The notes: generated by a model not told the origin, from the letters alone. Numbered from the stretch's first letter, positions 1 through 8,924 are shown. The stretch: DNA of 64,000 nt from Pseudomonas sp. R5(2019) (GCF_009905435.1 NZ_JAAAMT010000015.1:35574-99573), one strand, 5' to 3'. A program made the numbers and translations.

Positions 1-300
1 GAGCGAGGCTGTTACTCGCAAGACGCCGCTGGGTTTGACCACTGCATCACGAGCCACGGTCTCTGCTTCGCGCAGGTCGGCAAGGACTGAGCGACTTCGC
101 CTATAAAATTCGGCTCCCACCTCAGTTAGCGATAGCTGCCTTGTGGTGCGCTGCACCAAGCGCACTCCCAGGCGTGTTTCCAGCGCGATGAGATATCGAC
201 TGGCAGCAGATATGGACAAGTCGAGCTTCTCGGCGGCCTTGCTGATACTGCCTGCTTCGGCGACATGAATGAAGAGCTCTATTTCTTTGAAAGGATCCAT
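1..300 (-). CDS. LysR-family transcriptional regulator, N-terminal part (runs off the window)
   Basis: Reading the minus strand from the ATG at 298-300 gives an open frame of 100 codons to the window edge. It begins MDPFKEIELFIHVAEAGSIS and continues with the classic LysR winged helix-turn-helix: KAAEKLDLSISAASRYLIALE, then RLGVRLVQRTTRQLSLTEVG at about residues 46-65. The effector-binding domain lies outside the window. The gene diverges from the sugar catabolic operon starting near 582, so it is a natural candidate for that operon's regulator; this is inference from position only. The family call is firm, but the ligand cannot be read. No strong Shine-Dalgarno sequence is visible before the ATG. 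Confidence 0.88.
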   Translation of the reverse strand, partial: MDPFKEIELFIHVAEAGSISKAAEKLDLSISAASRYLIALETRLGVRLVQRTTRQLSLTEVGAEFYRRSRSVLADLREAETVARDAVVKPSGVLRVTASL

Positions 301-581
301 GGGGATTTTCCCGATTTTTGGGAAGCTGTATCCCGATCATACGGGTTTTTTCATTGGGTGGGAGAAATTAGACTCGGCGCAACAGGTGATAAAAACAAGA
401 AGTGGTTCCCATCATGAAATTCAGTTTTCAACTCATGTGCCCATGTCCCGCCTTTCGTACAGGCTTACTGGCGCGCAGTCAGGGCATGCACTTCTTGTCC
501 CGCCTCCAACGAGCCGCTGTAACAGCGATGCTCAGGTGCTTCAGTGCCCGCACACCCTTTACTGTCTGAGTGACTATCGTC
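301..581. promoter_or_regulatory. Divergent intergenic region between the LysR gene and the sugar operon
   Basis: About 280 bases without a convincing gene. A 121-codon open frame that runs through it has no homology I recognise and overlaps the next gene. The region must hold the promoters of both divergent genes and probably the LysR operator, but I could not settle on a clear -35/-10 pair or a T-N11-A operator. Confidence 0.5.
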
Positions 582-1445
582 ATGCCAAAAACTCAAGTCG
601 AACTTATCGCCTCCTATTGGACTATCGCGGGTGACACCCATCCTGGTGCTGCCAGTGAGATCAGTCCCTTTACCTTACAGGAGCGTGCTGAAGCCGCCTC
701 TAAAGCGGGCTGGCGGGGAATGGGCCTTGTTCACGCCGATATCCTGCATTCCATTGAGCGCCTGGGATTGCCGACAGTCCGCAACATCTTTCAGGACAAC
801 GGCATGAAGCATCTTGAGGTCGAGTTTCTCATCGACTGGCACTTGGCTTGCGAACGTCGCACTGCCTCGGATCGTATGTGCGAAGAGCTGCTGGAAATCG
901 CGGCGCAGGTGGGTGCTCGAAAACTCAAGTGCGCTGCCGGTCTTTTCGAGGAGGGGCTTGATGTCGGCCTCATGCGCGAGAGTTTTGCGATCCTCTGCGA
1001 CAAGGCAATGCAATACAACGTTGACGTGGCGATCGAGTTCCTGCCGTTTTCAAGCGTGAACACGATCGATAAAGCGTTGGCAGTCGCTACCGATATTCGG
1101 CCCAATGGTGGATTGATGGTCGACAGCTGGCATATCGCCCGTGGCGGCATGGGCTTCGAGGAAATCAGCAAGATTCCAGTGGAGCTGATCAAAGGTGTCG
1201 AAGTGGATGACGCCGATCTTAATCTCGTAGGGGATGTTTTCAACGATTCCACCCACCACCGTAAATGCTGTGGCGAAGGTGAGTTGGAGATTCCGGTATT
1301 CGTCCAGGCCATTTTGGATACTGGCTATCGCGGCCCCTGGGGTGTGGAGCTGATTTCTGCCGAACTGCGCAAATTGCCGCTCGATGTGATAGCAAAACGA
1401 GCTTTCGAAACCACCATGGCTCAGTTCGAGAACGCTCGTTTCTGA
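582..1445 (+). CDS. Sugar phosphate isomerase/epimerase, AP-endonuclease-2-like TIM barrel (IolE/IolI-like)
   Basis: A 287-residue protein of the xylose-isomerase-like TIM-barrel superfamily, which includes inosose isomerases and dehydratases (IolE, IolI) and 3-dehydroshikimate dehydratases. Likely metal ligands are spaced as in the family: Glu in AIEFLPF (about residue 152), Asp/His in VDSWH (181-184), His in STHH (about 225) and Glu in WGVEL (256). I chose the ATG at 582 over a GTG four codons upstream; neither has a clear Shine-Dalgarno sequence. It heads a one-direction cluster with two NAD(P)-dependent dehydrogenases and an ABC importer. It probably interconverts or dehydrates an oxidised cyclitol or sugar; the exact substrate is unknown. 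Confidence 0.75.
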   Translation: MPKTQVELIASYWTIAGDTHPGAASEISPFTLQERAEAASKAGWRGMGLVHADILHSIERLGLPTVRNIFQDNGMKHLEVEFLIDWHLACERRTASDRMCEELLEIAAQVGARKLKCAAGLFEEGLDVGLMRESFAILCDKAMQYNVDVAIEFLPFSSVNTIDKALAVATDIRPNGGLMVDSWHIARGGMGFEEISKIPVELIKGVEVDDADLNLVGDVFNDSTHHRKCCGEGELEIPVFVQAILDTGYRGPWGVELISAELRKLPLDVIAKRAFETTMAQFENARF

Positions 1446-1498
1446 TCGCCAAATCAACATCTCTATCCATTGAATCCAAGAATAAAGAGGAAACTATC

Positions 1499-2494
1499 AT
1501 GGTCGGTATTGCTGTTCTGGGCGCCGGGCGCATCGGCAAAATTCACGCGGCTAACGTTGCGGCTAACCCATTGGCACGTTTGATCGCTGTCGCAGATCCC
1601 TATGCCTCAGCTGCGCAGGATTTGGCGGGAGCGCTGGGCGCTGATGCCATGACGGATTGCGAAGCTGCAATCGACCGAAACGATGTAGATGCGGTGGTTA
1701 TCGGTACTCCTACCCATACACACATTCAGCTCATGATGCGCGCCGTTCGCCAAGGCAAAGCAGTGCTCTGCGAGAAACCGATCGATTTGGATCTGCTGAA
1801 AAGCCAAGCAGCTGTAGAGGAAATTGAAGGCCTGAAGGGACGCGTGATGCTGGCCTTTAACCGTCGTTTCGAAACGACCTTCGCCGCTATGCGTGCGGCG
1901 ATCGACGCTGGCGAAATTGGCGAAGTTCGCCAGGTGATCATCTCCAGCCGAGACCCAGGCCTCGCTCCAGAAGACTATATCCGCCACAGTGGCGGCATCT
2001 TCCGCGACATGACTATCCATGACCTCGATATTGGCCGCTGGTTGCTGGGTGAGGAGCCGGTGGAACTGACGGCTATGGGCAGTCGTCTGGTAGATCCAGC
2101 CCTGATGGAGAAATACGACGACTATGACACCGCCATGGTGCATATGAAGACGGCGTCTGGAAAGCAGTGCCATATCAATAACTGCCGTCAGGCGGTTTAT
2201 GGCTACGATCAGCGTATTGAGGTTTTTGGCTCTAAAGGGATGCTGCTGCAGGACAACCTGCGTCCAACTACCCTTCGCCGTTGGACTCAAAACTCCACCG
2301 ATTCGCGCGAGCCGCTGCTGAATTTCTTCCTTGAGCGTTACCAACAGGCTTATAAGTCGGAGCTGGATGCCTTCGTCAGCGCTTTGGTCGAGGGTAAACC
2401 GCTGCCGGTCACTCCGCATGACGGCTTGCAGGCGCTGCGGTTGGCGGACTGTGCCGTCGAGTCAGTTCGTACCGGTCGAGCTGTGCAGCTTTAA
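1499..2494 (+). CDS. Gfo/Idh/MocA-family oxidoreductase, inositol 2-dehydrogenase-like
   Basis: A 331-residue NAD(P)-dependent dehydrogenase. The N-terminal Rossmann motif GAGRIG is at residues 8-13. The family EKP motif gives catalytic Lys93, and FRDMTIHDLD supplies Asp170 and His174; the Lys-Asp-His spacing is close to that of Bacillus IolG. Length is normal for inositol 2-dehydrogenases (about 330-345). An AAAGAGGAAAC ribosome site precedes the ATG. It lies 53 bp after the TIM-barrel gene and 49 bp before a second dehydrogenase, in one operon. It likely oxidises a hydroxyl of an inositol or related polyol. I give no symbol because scyllo-, chiro- and myo-inositol and sugar dehydrogenases of this family cannot be told apart by eye. 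Confidence 0.8.
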   Translation: MVGIAVLGAGRIGKIHAANVAANPLARLIAVADPYASAAQDLAGALGADAMTDCEAAIDRNDVDAVVIGTPTHTHIQLMMRAVRQGKAVLCEKPIDLDLLKSQAAVEEIEGLKGRVMLAFNRRFETTFAAMRAAIDAGEIGEVRQVIISSRDPGLAPEDYIRHSGGIFRDMTIHDLDIGRWLLGEEPVELTAMGSRLVDPALMEKYDDYDTAMVHMKTASGKQCHINNCRQAVYGYDQRIEVFGSKGMLLQDNLRPTTLRRWTQNSTDSREPLLNFFLERYQQAYKSELDAFVSALVEGKPLPVTPHDGLQALRLADCAVESVRTGRAVQL

Positions 2495-2543
2495 TTGATG
2501 GTGGATGCCTCCGGGCATCCAGTCCAAGCAATAGGAGTACACC

Positions 2544-3629
2544 ATGTCCAATAGCATTAATGCCAAACCGCTGGGCGTCGCTTGCCTCGGAATTACACAT
2601 CCCCATACGTCGGGGCGGGTAAAGGCATTTCAACGAATGGCAGATGTCCGTTTTCTTGGTGCCTACGACGATAGCCCGCTATTAGAACCGTTTGTAGATG
2701 CACTGGGACTTCAAGCGCGCACGAAAGAAGAGATTCTGGCCGACCCTGACGTTCATGTAGTGCTGGTGCATCCAAAGAGCTACCTGATGGCCGATTGGGC
2801 AATTGAGGCCCTTGAAGCAGGTAAGGCCGTTCTTTGTGAAAAGCCTGCTGGCCGTGGAACGAAGGATACCCAGCGCATCGTGGAGGCGGTGGAGCGGACT
2901 GGCGGACTGTTTCAGGTAGGTTACTGCTGGCGATTCGCTCCTTCTGTAGAAAAAATGCAGCAGGTTCTGGAAAGTGGTGAGATCGGCAAGGTTCTTCAAG
3001 TTCGTGCCCATGCCGGCTGCTCTCATGATGAAGCGGACACCAATCACATGAAGCAACCCGGAGATCTGGGTGGCGCTTTCTACGTCATTGGTTGCCACAC
3101 GATCGATCGCATCCTTCTGCATTTCGGAATGCCCAGGTCGGTCAATGCCCGGATCAGCAAATTCCAGGGTCAGATGAGCGACAGTGCTCGTGAAGATGCG
3201 GCAGCTGCGGTGCTCAACTACGACGATAAAATGGTGACCATCGACTTTATGTCGTGGGATCCGATGCCCTGGACTGAAACCTGGGACATCACGGCGTATG
3301 GAACCCATGGCGTGATGCACTCAACGCCGATGCCTGCTTCCTACAAGCTTTACCATGATGGCAAGAATGGCTATCAGCAGGGTTGGACGCACTGGAACGA
3401 AACCAGCTTCCCGGAAATCTGGGCGGTACGTAAAACGGTCTATTCGCCGGAAATTGCCGAGATCGGCAACCCTGTTTATTTTGATCGCGAGGCGTCGGCG
3501 TTCGTTCAGGCGTTGCGAAATGATACACCCTCCCAAGTGCCAGCAACCCAAGCTCACAACATCAACATTCTGCTAGAAGCACTCTTCGAATCGTCAGCTC
3601 ACGCGGGACGGGAGATTCACGTCGGTTAA
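2544..3629 (+). CDS. Gfo/Idh/MocA-family oxidoreductase (second paralogue)
   Basis: A 361-residue dehydrogenase. The CEKPAG motif places the catalytic Lys at residue 100, and GGAFYVIGCHTIDRI at about 177-190 supplies the His/Asp pair. The N-terminal nucleotide-binding turn is unusual (GITHPHTSG in place of a plain GxGxxG), so cofactor preference is uncertain. AATAGGAG precedes the ATG. It is only distantly similar to the dehydrogenase just upstream, which suggests it acts on a different intermediate of the same route. The substrate is unknown. It is followed by a stable hairpin before the importer genes. Confidence 0.75.
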   Translation: MSNSINAKPLGVACLGITHPHTSGRVKAFQRMADVRFLGAYDDSPLLEPFVDALGLQARTKEEILADPDVHVVLVHPKSYLMADWAIEALEAGKAVLCEKPAGRGTKDTQRIVEAVERTGGLFQVGYCWRFAPSVEKMQQVLESGEIGKVLQVRAHAGCSHDEADTNHMKQPGDLGGAFYVIGCHTIDRILLHFGMPRSVNARISKFQGQMSDSAREDAAAAVLNYDDKMVTIDFMSWDPMPWTETWDITAYGTHGVMHSTPMPASYKLYHDGKNGYQQGWTHWNETSFPEIWAVRKTVYSPEIAEIGNPVYFDREASAFVQALRNDTPSQVPATQAHNINILLEALFESSAHAGREIHVG

Positions 3630-3653
3630 TCCGACGGCTATCCCTCGCTGCTG

Positions 3654-3676
3654 TCCGCCCCTGCAAAAGGGGCGGA
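3654..3676 (+). terminator. Intercistronic hairpin before the substrate-binding protein
   Basis: An 8-bp GC-rich stem (TCCGCCCC pairing with GGGGCGGA, 3654-3661 and 3669-3676) with a 7-base loop, followed by TTAATAAAG instead of a run of T. It looks more like an attenuator or a 3'-end stabiliser than a full terminator. That would fit uneven expression of the binding protein against the enzymes. Confidence 0.45.
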
Positions 3677-3724
3677 TTAATAAAGTCGTACAACAAGAAT
3701 AAACCTACGATTACAGGTGACAAC

Positions 3725-4792
3725 ATGCGCACGTGGATTAAGTTGGCTGCCACCGTCATAGTGGCCGCAGCAGTCGTCGGCTGCTCGAAAGAAGATGAGA
3801 CAAGCAAAGGTGTTATCGGCATATCACTGCCTTCGAAAATGGAAGCGCGTTGGGTTTCTGATGGCGATAGCATGGTTGAAAAACTACACGAGCTTGGCTA
3901 CAAAACGGATATTCAATACGCGCAATATGAAATTCCTACTCAGCTTTCTCAACTCGAGAACCTGCTGGTCAAGGGCGTTAAAGGCTTGATTATTGCGCCC
4001 ATTGACGGCACCACGATGGCGGATGTTTTAAAGCAGGCAAAGGAAAAAGGCATTACGATTATTTCGTATGATCGATTGATACGAAATTCGAAAAATTTCG
4101 ACTATTACGCGACGTTCGATAATTACAAGGTCGGTGTTCTACAAGGTGAATCTATCGTTAAGGCGTTGAGTCTTGACCAAGGCCAGGGCCCCTTCAATTT
4201 CGAAATTTTCGCTGGCTCCACTGACGACAATAATGCGCATGTTGTCTATGCCGGTGTCATGTCCGTCCTCAAGCCTTACCTTGATAGCGGTAAGCTGGTT
4301 ATCCGTAGCGGTCAGGTCAAGCTCGAACAGGTTGCCACACCCAATTGGGATGGGTCTCAGGCCCAATCGCGAATGGATAACTTGCTGAGCGCCTTCTATG
4401 GTAAAGCTCACCTGGATGCTGTCCTGGCGATGAATGACCAGATTGCAATCGGTGTGGTCTCCTCTCTGCGCGGTGTGGGCTACGGTAACGGTGGCTCACC
4501 GATGCCAGTGGTGACGGGTCAGGACGCGGAAATTCCAAGCGTTAAGGCAATTGTCCGTGGCGATCAACATTCGACAGTATTTAAAGACACGCGTGCATTG
4601 GCTGAAGCTGCTTCATTGATGATGGATGGAGCGTTACAGGGCAAACCCGTTGCGGTGAATGACACCACCTCCTACGACAACGGCATGATGATCGTTCCGA
4701 CTCAGTTGCTGGCCCCAGTGTTGGTGGAAGCCGATAACTGGAAAAAAGTTCTGGTGGATACCGGCTTTTACAGCGAAGACCGTCTGCGTTAA
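3725..4792 (+). CDS. Sugar ABC transporter substrate-binding lipoprotein (ChvE/XylF-like)
   Basis: A 355-residue periplasmic-binding-protein-like type I (ribose-binding fold) protein. The export signal ends in VVGC, with Cys20 as a likely lipidated residue. Typical blocks are the repeated sugar-binding segments IIAPIDGTTMADVLKQA and ISYDRLI, and the C-terminal VVTGQDAEIPSVKAI. It resembles ChvE and xylose-binding proteins, which work with GguAB/XylGH-type importers, and an importer of that kind follows. It delivers the substrate of the upstream enzymes to the membrane complex. The natural ligand is not readable; a monosaccharide or cyclitol is likely. Confidence 0.85.
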   Translation: MRTWIKLAATVIVAAAVVGCSKEDETSKGVIGISLPSKMEARWVSDGDSMVEKLHELGYKTDIQYAQYEIPTQLSQLENLLVKGVKGLIIAPIDGTTMADVLKQAKEKGITIISYDRLIRNSKNFDYYATFDNYKVGVLQGESIVKALSLDQGQGPFNFEIFAGSTDDNNAHVVYAGVMSVLKPYLDSGKLVIRSGQVKLEQVATPNWDGSQAQSRMDNLLSAFYGKAHLDAVLAMNDQIAIGVVSSLRGVGYGNGGSPMPVVTGQDAEIPSVKAIVRGDQHSTVFKDTRALAEAASLMMDGALQGKPVAVNDTTSYDNGMMIVPTQLLAPVLVEADNWKKVLVDTGFYSEDRLR

Positions 4793-4848
4793 GCATTTAC
4801 ATGGCGCGTTCCTGATCATTTAGCGGCGCGCCTTATCGGAGATGGGAT

Positions 4849-6384
4849 ATGTCAGATTATCTTCTCGATATGCGCGGCATACAGAAGTGCTTTGGTGCTG
4901 TTAAAGCCTTGAGCAGTGTGAATCTTCAAGTCGGTCGTGGAGACATACATGCGATTTGTGGAGAGAACGGCGCTGGCAAATCAACACTGATGAAAATACT
5001 CAGTGGCGTCTATCCTGCAGGCACCTATGAAGGCACTATCCATTTCGATGGGGAGGAGCGCAGGTTCCTGGACTTGCGTGATAGTGAAGCAATGGGCATC
5101 TGTATCATCCATCAGGAGCTGGCGCTGATACCCATGTTGTCGATCACTGAAAACCTGTTCCTGGGTCACGAGATTGCGCACCGTGGCGTCATTGATTGGT
5201 CGTTGGCCCACCGACGAGCAAAGGAATTGTTAAATAAGGTCGGGTTGTCCGTATCACCACAGACGCCCGTCAATCAACTGGGTATCGGTCAACAACAATT
5301 GGTGGAGATTGCCAAGGCACTTGGCCGGGATGTACGTCTGCTGCTCTTGGACGAACCGACTGCCAGCCTCAATGAAAAGGACAGTGACCGTTTATTGGAG
5401 TTGATGCTGGAGCTTAAAAGCCGAGGCATCACCTCAATCATTATTTCCCATAAGCTCAACGAAATCGCTCGCGTTGCTGACGCCGTCACGGTCATCCGCG
5501 ATGGCACGACAGTCGATGTGATCGATTGCCGCGCGACACCTTTGAGTGAGGATCGCGTCGTACAGGCAATGGTGGGGCGAGAACTGGCTGATCGATATCC
5601 TCCACGCGAATCTCAACTTGGCGAAACATTGTTTGAGGTAAAGGATTGGTCGCTTGAGCATCCCGAAAGGCCAGGGCATGACTTCATACGGCGAGTCAGC
5701 TTCTACGCGCGGCGTGGTGAAGTGATCGGGATTGCCGGCTTGATGGGGTCTGGACGGACTGAGTTGGCGATGAGCCTTTTCGGACGAGCTTTTGGACGCA
5801 ACATACGCGGTAGCGTCCGACTCAATGGTAAGGACGTCGACCTCAGTTCGGTACGCAAGGCAATTGATATCGGCGTGGCCTATGCCACTGAGGATCGAAA
5901 GGGTGCCGGGCTCCTGCTCGGGGATGGAATTGGCCGCAATGTCAGCCTGGCAAATCTCAAGGCGTTATCTCGTCGCTGGGTCATCAACGAAAGTGAAGAA
6001 ATGAAGGTTGGCGATGGCTATCGCCGAGCGCTACGAATTCGTAGTCCGGATCTGCGGCAACCTGTCGAACGACTTTCTGGAGGGAACCAGCAAAAGGTCG
6101 TTCTAGCCAAGTGGCTGTTTTCCAACCCCGAGGTACTGATCCTGGATGAGCCTACCCGAGGCATCGATGTAGGGGCCAAGTACGAAATTTATGGAGTGGT
6201 CAATGAGGTGGTCTCGCAGGGCAAATGCGTGGTGATGATTTCCTCGGAGATGCCCGAATTGCTCGGTACGTGCGACCGGATCTACGTAATGAATGAGGGC
6301 CGTTTTGTCGGTGAGTTTCCCATTGCCGAGGCCTCTCAAGAACGCATCATGCATGCAATCATGAAAAATGAGGTGATCCAGTGA
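4849..6384 (+). CDS. Sugar ABC transporter ATP-binding protein, duplicated ATPase (GguA/XylG/MmsA-like)
   Basis: A 511-residue protein with two ABC cassettes. The first has Walker A GENGAGKS (38-45) and Walker B LLLLDEPTASL. The second has a degenerate P-loop (GLMGSGRTEL) but a good signature RLSGGNQQK and LILDEPTRGIDVG. This asymmetry is normal for the carbohydrate CUT2 family. CGGAGATGGGAT precedes the ATG. Its end overlaps the permease start by 4 bp (GTGA), so the two are translationally coupled. It powers uptake of the sugar bound by the lipoprotein upstream. Confidence 0.92.
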   Translation: MSDYLLDMRGIQKCFGAVKALSSVNLQVGRGDIHAICGENGAGKSTLMKILSGVYPAGTYEGTIHFDGEERRFLDLRDSEAMGICIIHQELALIPMLSITENLFLGHEIAHRGVIDWSLAHRRAKELLNKVGLSVSPQTPVNQLGIGQQQLVEIAKALGRDVRLLLLDEPTASLNEKDSDRLLELMLELKSRGITSIIISHKLNEIARVADAVTVIRDGTTVDVIDCRATPLSEDRVVQAMVGRELADRYPPRESQLGETLFEVKDWSLEHPERPGHDFIRRVSFYARRGEVIGIAGLMGSGRTELAMSLFGRAFGRNIRGSVRLNGKDVDLSSVRKAIDIGVAYATEDRKGAGLLLGDGIGRNVSLANLKALSRRWVINESEEMKVGDGYRRALRIRSPDLRQPVERLSGGNQQKVVLAKWLFSNPEVLILDEPTRGIDVGAKYEIYGVVNEVVSQGKCVVMISSEMPELLGTCDRIYVMNEGRFVGEFPIAEASQERIMHAIMKNEVIQ

Positions 6385-7571
6385 GTGACGTAATTGCCCC
6401 TGTGGCGCCTAAAAACAGCGTACTGCCGGCGCTCAAGCGCGGCGCACGGGAATACGCCTTGCTCAGCTCATTGCTGGTCATCATGGTGTTCTTTCAGATC
6501 GCAACAAACGGCGCGTTGTTGCAGCCTTTGAACTTGACCAACCTGGTGCTTCAGAACAGCTACATCGTTGTCATGGCGCTCGGCATGTTGATGGTCATCG
6601 TCTGCGGGCATATTGACCTGTCGGTGGGGTCAATCGTAGGCGTCATTGGAGCGATTGCTGCGGTACTGATGGTTCAGTACCGGCTGGATTTTGTCACGGT
6701 ATCGCTATTATGTTTGCTTGTGGGTGGACTTATTGGGGCCGCTCAAGGCTATTGGGTTGCGTTCTGGGGCATGCCGTCGTTCATCGTGACATTGGGCGGG
6801 ATGCTGATTTTCAGAGGAGCAACCATTGCGATTTCCGAGGGAAAATCGATCGGTCCATTTCCTGAGGGCTTCGTTTCCTTGAGCGCCGGGTTCCTGCCTG
6901 ATCCATTCGATGGGCAGACGCTACGGATCACCTCAATTATCTTGGGCCTGTTGGTAGTCGCCTGCTTCGTGATCGTCGAATGGCGGGCTCGCAGACGTGT
7001 TCTCAAGGCAGGGGCAGTGCCGGTTTCGGTACCGGTGTTCTTGCTCAAGAACGGAACACTGGGTGCCCTGATCGTTGCGTTCTGCTACCTACTTGCTACC
7101 TATCGAGGGTTGCCCTCGGTTTTGATCATCATGAGTCTGTTGATCGGTATCTATACGTTCATCATGAATCGTACCGTCATCGGTCGCTGGATTTATGCTG
7201 TCGGGGGGAATCTGAAAGCCGCGAAGCTATCGGGTATCAATACAGCCCGCGTCACGTTCTTCACCTTCGTGAACATGGGTGTACTGGCTGCAGTGGCAGG
7301 TCTGATTTTCGCTGCGCGTCTAAACAGTGCGACTCCCCGCGCGGGCAGCGGGTTTGAACTTGATGTCATCGCTGCGGTTTTCATTGGCGGTGCATCGGCG
7401 TCTGGTGGTGTAGGCAAAGTGGTGGGAGTGGTCATCGGCGCTTTCATCATGGGTGTGCTCAACAATGGAATGTCAATCATGGGAATCGGAGTGGATTACC
7501 AGCAAATGATCAAAGGAGCGGTTCTGCTCGCTGCCGTATTCGTGGATGTTTATCAGAAGAACAAGGCCTGA
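6381..7571 (+). CDS. Sugar ABC transporter permease (GguB/XylH-like)
   Basis: A 396-residue, very hydrophobic inner-membrane protein of the CUT2 permease family, starting at a GTG inside the end of the ATPase gene. Recognisable blocks are VVMALGMLMVIVCGHIDLSVGS near the N-terminus, YAVGGNLKAAKLSGI, and GGASASGGVGKVVGVVIGA near the C-terminus. About ten membrane segments are expected. It is the last gene of the catabolic operon. Substrate specificity is set by the binding protein and cannot be read here. Confidence 0.92.
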   Translation: MSDVIAPVAPKNSVLPALKRGAREYALLSSLLVIMVFFQIATNGALLQPLNLTNLVLQNSYIVVMALGMLMVIVCGHIDLSVGSIVGVIGAIAAVLMVQYRLDFVTVSLLCLLVGGLIGAAQGYWVAFWGMPSFIVTLGGMLIFRGATIAISEGKSIGPFPEGFVSLSAGFLPDPFDGQTLRITSIILGLLVVACFVIVEWRARRRVLKAGAVPVSVPVFLLKNGTLGALIVAFCYLLATYRGLPSVLIIMSLLIGIYTFIMNRTVIGRWIYAVGGNLKAAKLSGINTARVTFFTFVNMGVLAAVAGLIFAARLNSATPRAGSGFELDVIAAVFIGGASASGGVGKVVGVVIGAFIMGVLNNGMSIMGIGVDYQQMIKGAVLLAAVFVDVYQKNKA

Positions 7572-7604
7572 ATCGGCATTCGTTTCTTCCAGCAGACACA
7601 CCGC

Positions 7605-7631
7605 TGGCATGGTGCCCCAGGCGCCATGCCA
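7605..7631 (+). terminator. Possible operon-end hairpin
   Basis: TGGCATGGTGCC and GGCGCCATGCCA face each other as a near-perfect 12-bp stem (one G-T pair) with a 3-base loop, 34 bp after the permease stop. No T-run follows, so an intrinsic terminator is only possible; it may be a 3'-end stabiliser. Confidence 0.4.
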
Positions 7632-7702
7632 TTGGATTCAAGGCCCCGAAAAGGGATGTACTCGAGATGCTGCTTACCGATGGAGCTCACTGTAAGCGCG
7701 GG

Positions 7703-8353
7703 TTAGCGGGCCAGGCAAGCTGCGCCAGTCGCTGACGCCCGGCGCAACTGCGACATGACGCTCCCCGCTGTAACCGCCACGGCAGGCGACATTGGGCAAC
7801 TGCTCGCGGCCAGCGCCTCTGCGACCCAGGTATTGCAGGTATAGAACAGCGAATAGCTGCCCTCGGCCTGGTAGAACCGGCTTTCGCCATACAGGCCAGG
7901 CCCGAGCGCCGCCAAGGTGCCCGCCGCTGAGCGGGTGAAGGTTCCGACCACGAACGCGAGCAGTCGCCGGTAGCCGTCCTCTGTCACCCGCACCTCGATG
8001 ACCTCGCTTGCGGCGAAACTCCGCCTGGGGTCCCCGACAATCTTGACCACATGCAGTACGGTTGCCGTCGACCCGAACAAAGCCCGCAGGGCGAGGCTCA
8101 AGGTGGCCTGTGGGGCCCGGTAAAAGTGCTCGTCACCCCAGCCGAACTCGACGAAGTCGCCGTCGCCGAACGCTTCGGCCAGTGCGGGAAGCGCCTGAAG
8201 CAGATCAGGGCGCGCCGCAATCACTAACCCGGTATGCAGGCCATGATTCACGACATAGAAGGACCGCCAACCGCCGTCCTCACCCCTCGGCGGGACCGAC
8301 GCGGCAGCGCAACCGAACAGCGTCAGGACCAGGGCCAGCACTACAATGCGCAT
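7703..8353 (-). CDS. DUF2459 family lipoprotein
   Basis: A 216-residue protein with a signal ending LTLFGC, so Cys15 is a likely lipidation site. It carries the DUF2459 blocks VVNHGLHTGLV, VEFGWGDEHFY and FYTCNTWVAEAL. The conserved His (HGLHTG) and Cys (TCNTW) suggest a papain/NlpC-like fold; that is inference, not shown. I use the ATG at 8353, two codons inside the longest frame. It is convergent with the sugar operon and stands alone. Function is unknown. Confidence 0.75.
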   Translation of the reverse strand: MRIVVLALVLTLFGCAAASVPPRGEDGGWRSFYVVNHGLHTGLVIAARPDLLQALPALAEAFGDGDFVEFGWGDEHFYRAPQATLSLALRALFGSTATVLHVVKIVGDPRRSFAASEVIEVRVTEDGYRRLLAFVVGTFTRSAAGTLAALGPGLYGESRFYQAEGSYSLFYTCNTWVAEALAASSCPMSPAVAVTAGSVMSQLRRASATGAACLAR

Positions 8354-8540
8354 ACACAAGGGCTTGGAGGCTCGCTAACGAAACGTGGGAAAACCCCGGC
8401 AGGGGGCGCTCTATACAAGCATAGAAGCTTGCTCGCGCCGAAACATCCAGCCCGACTTTCCCCCTCAAGCAATCTCCCCATCGGCCGCTGACCTCCTCAA
8501 CACCGTTGTTTTTTCCAATCAGCACCTGAGGATTTGCGCG

Positions 8541-8861
8541 ATGAATGCGAGCATTCGGCTGGCGTGTCTGGTAATGGGTTTGAGCGGATCAACCGCTGTC
8601 ATGGCGACACAGAACAATGTGATTCGATTCGAGGGCAGTATCGTGGAGCCTCCCTGTCCGGTCGGCGTTGAGCAAGTGACATCCAGTGGCGCAGGGCCGG
8701 GAGTGAGGGTCAATCTCAGTGGTTGCGCCCTCCGTCCAACCCCATTCGCCAGCGACCCGCAAAGCCATCTGGTTCATCCGGTCGTGAGCACGAAGTCGTC
8801 GGAGTTTTTCATTCCGGCCGACGGTGCCTCGCTGCTGCGGATTACCCTCAGCTATCCCTGA
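8541..8861 (+). CDS. Small exported hypothetical protein, type 1 fimbrial-subunit-like
   Basis: A 106-residue protein. The ATG at 8541 has a GAGGA Shine-Dalgarno eight bases upstream; the longer frame starting at 8385 has none. A signal peptide (about residues 1-22, ending VMA) is followed by NNVIRFEGSIVEPPCPV, which resembles the first strand of type 1 fimbrial subunits (xFxGxIVxPPC). Two Cys (PPC and SGC) could form the usual disulfide. No chaperone or usher gene is nearby, so it is an orphan, and the chain is shorter than a normal pilin (about 150-180). The homology is tentative. Confidence 0.6.
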   Translation: MNASIRLACLVMGLSGSTAVMATQNNVIRFEGSIVEPPCPVGVEQVTSSGAGPGVRVNLSGCALRPTPFASDPQSHLVHPVVSTKSSEFFIPADGASLLRITLSYP

Positions 8862-8924
8862 GGGTGGGAACGGCAGGCGACGACGTACCTCAAATGTGGG
8901 AGTTGGGCTTGCCCCAATGCCGGT

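Noticed and set aside
269..634. A 121-codon open frame between the LysR gene and the TIM-barrel gene
   Set aside because: It overlaps both neighbours, has no homology I recognise and lies where promoters must be.
7605..7631. Confident intrinsic terminator for the sugar operon
   Set aside because: The stem is good but there is no T-run, so I kept it only as a low-confidence hairpin.
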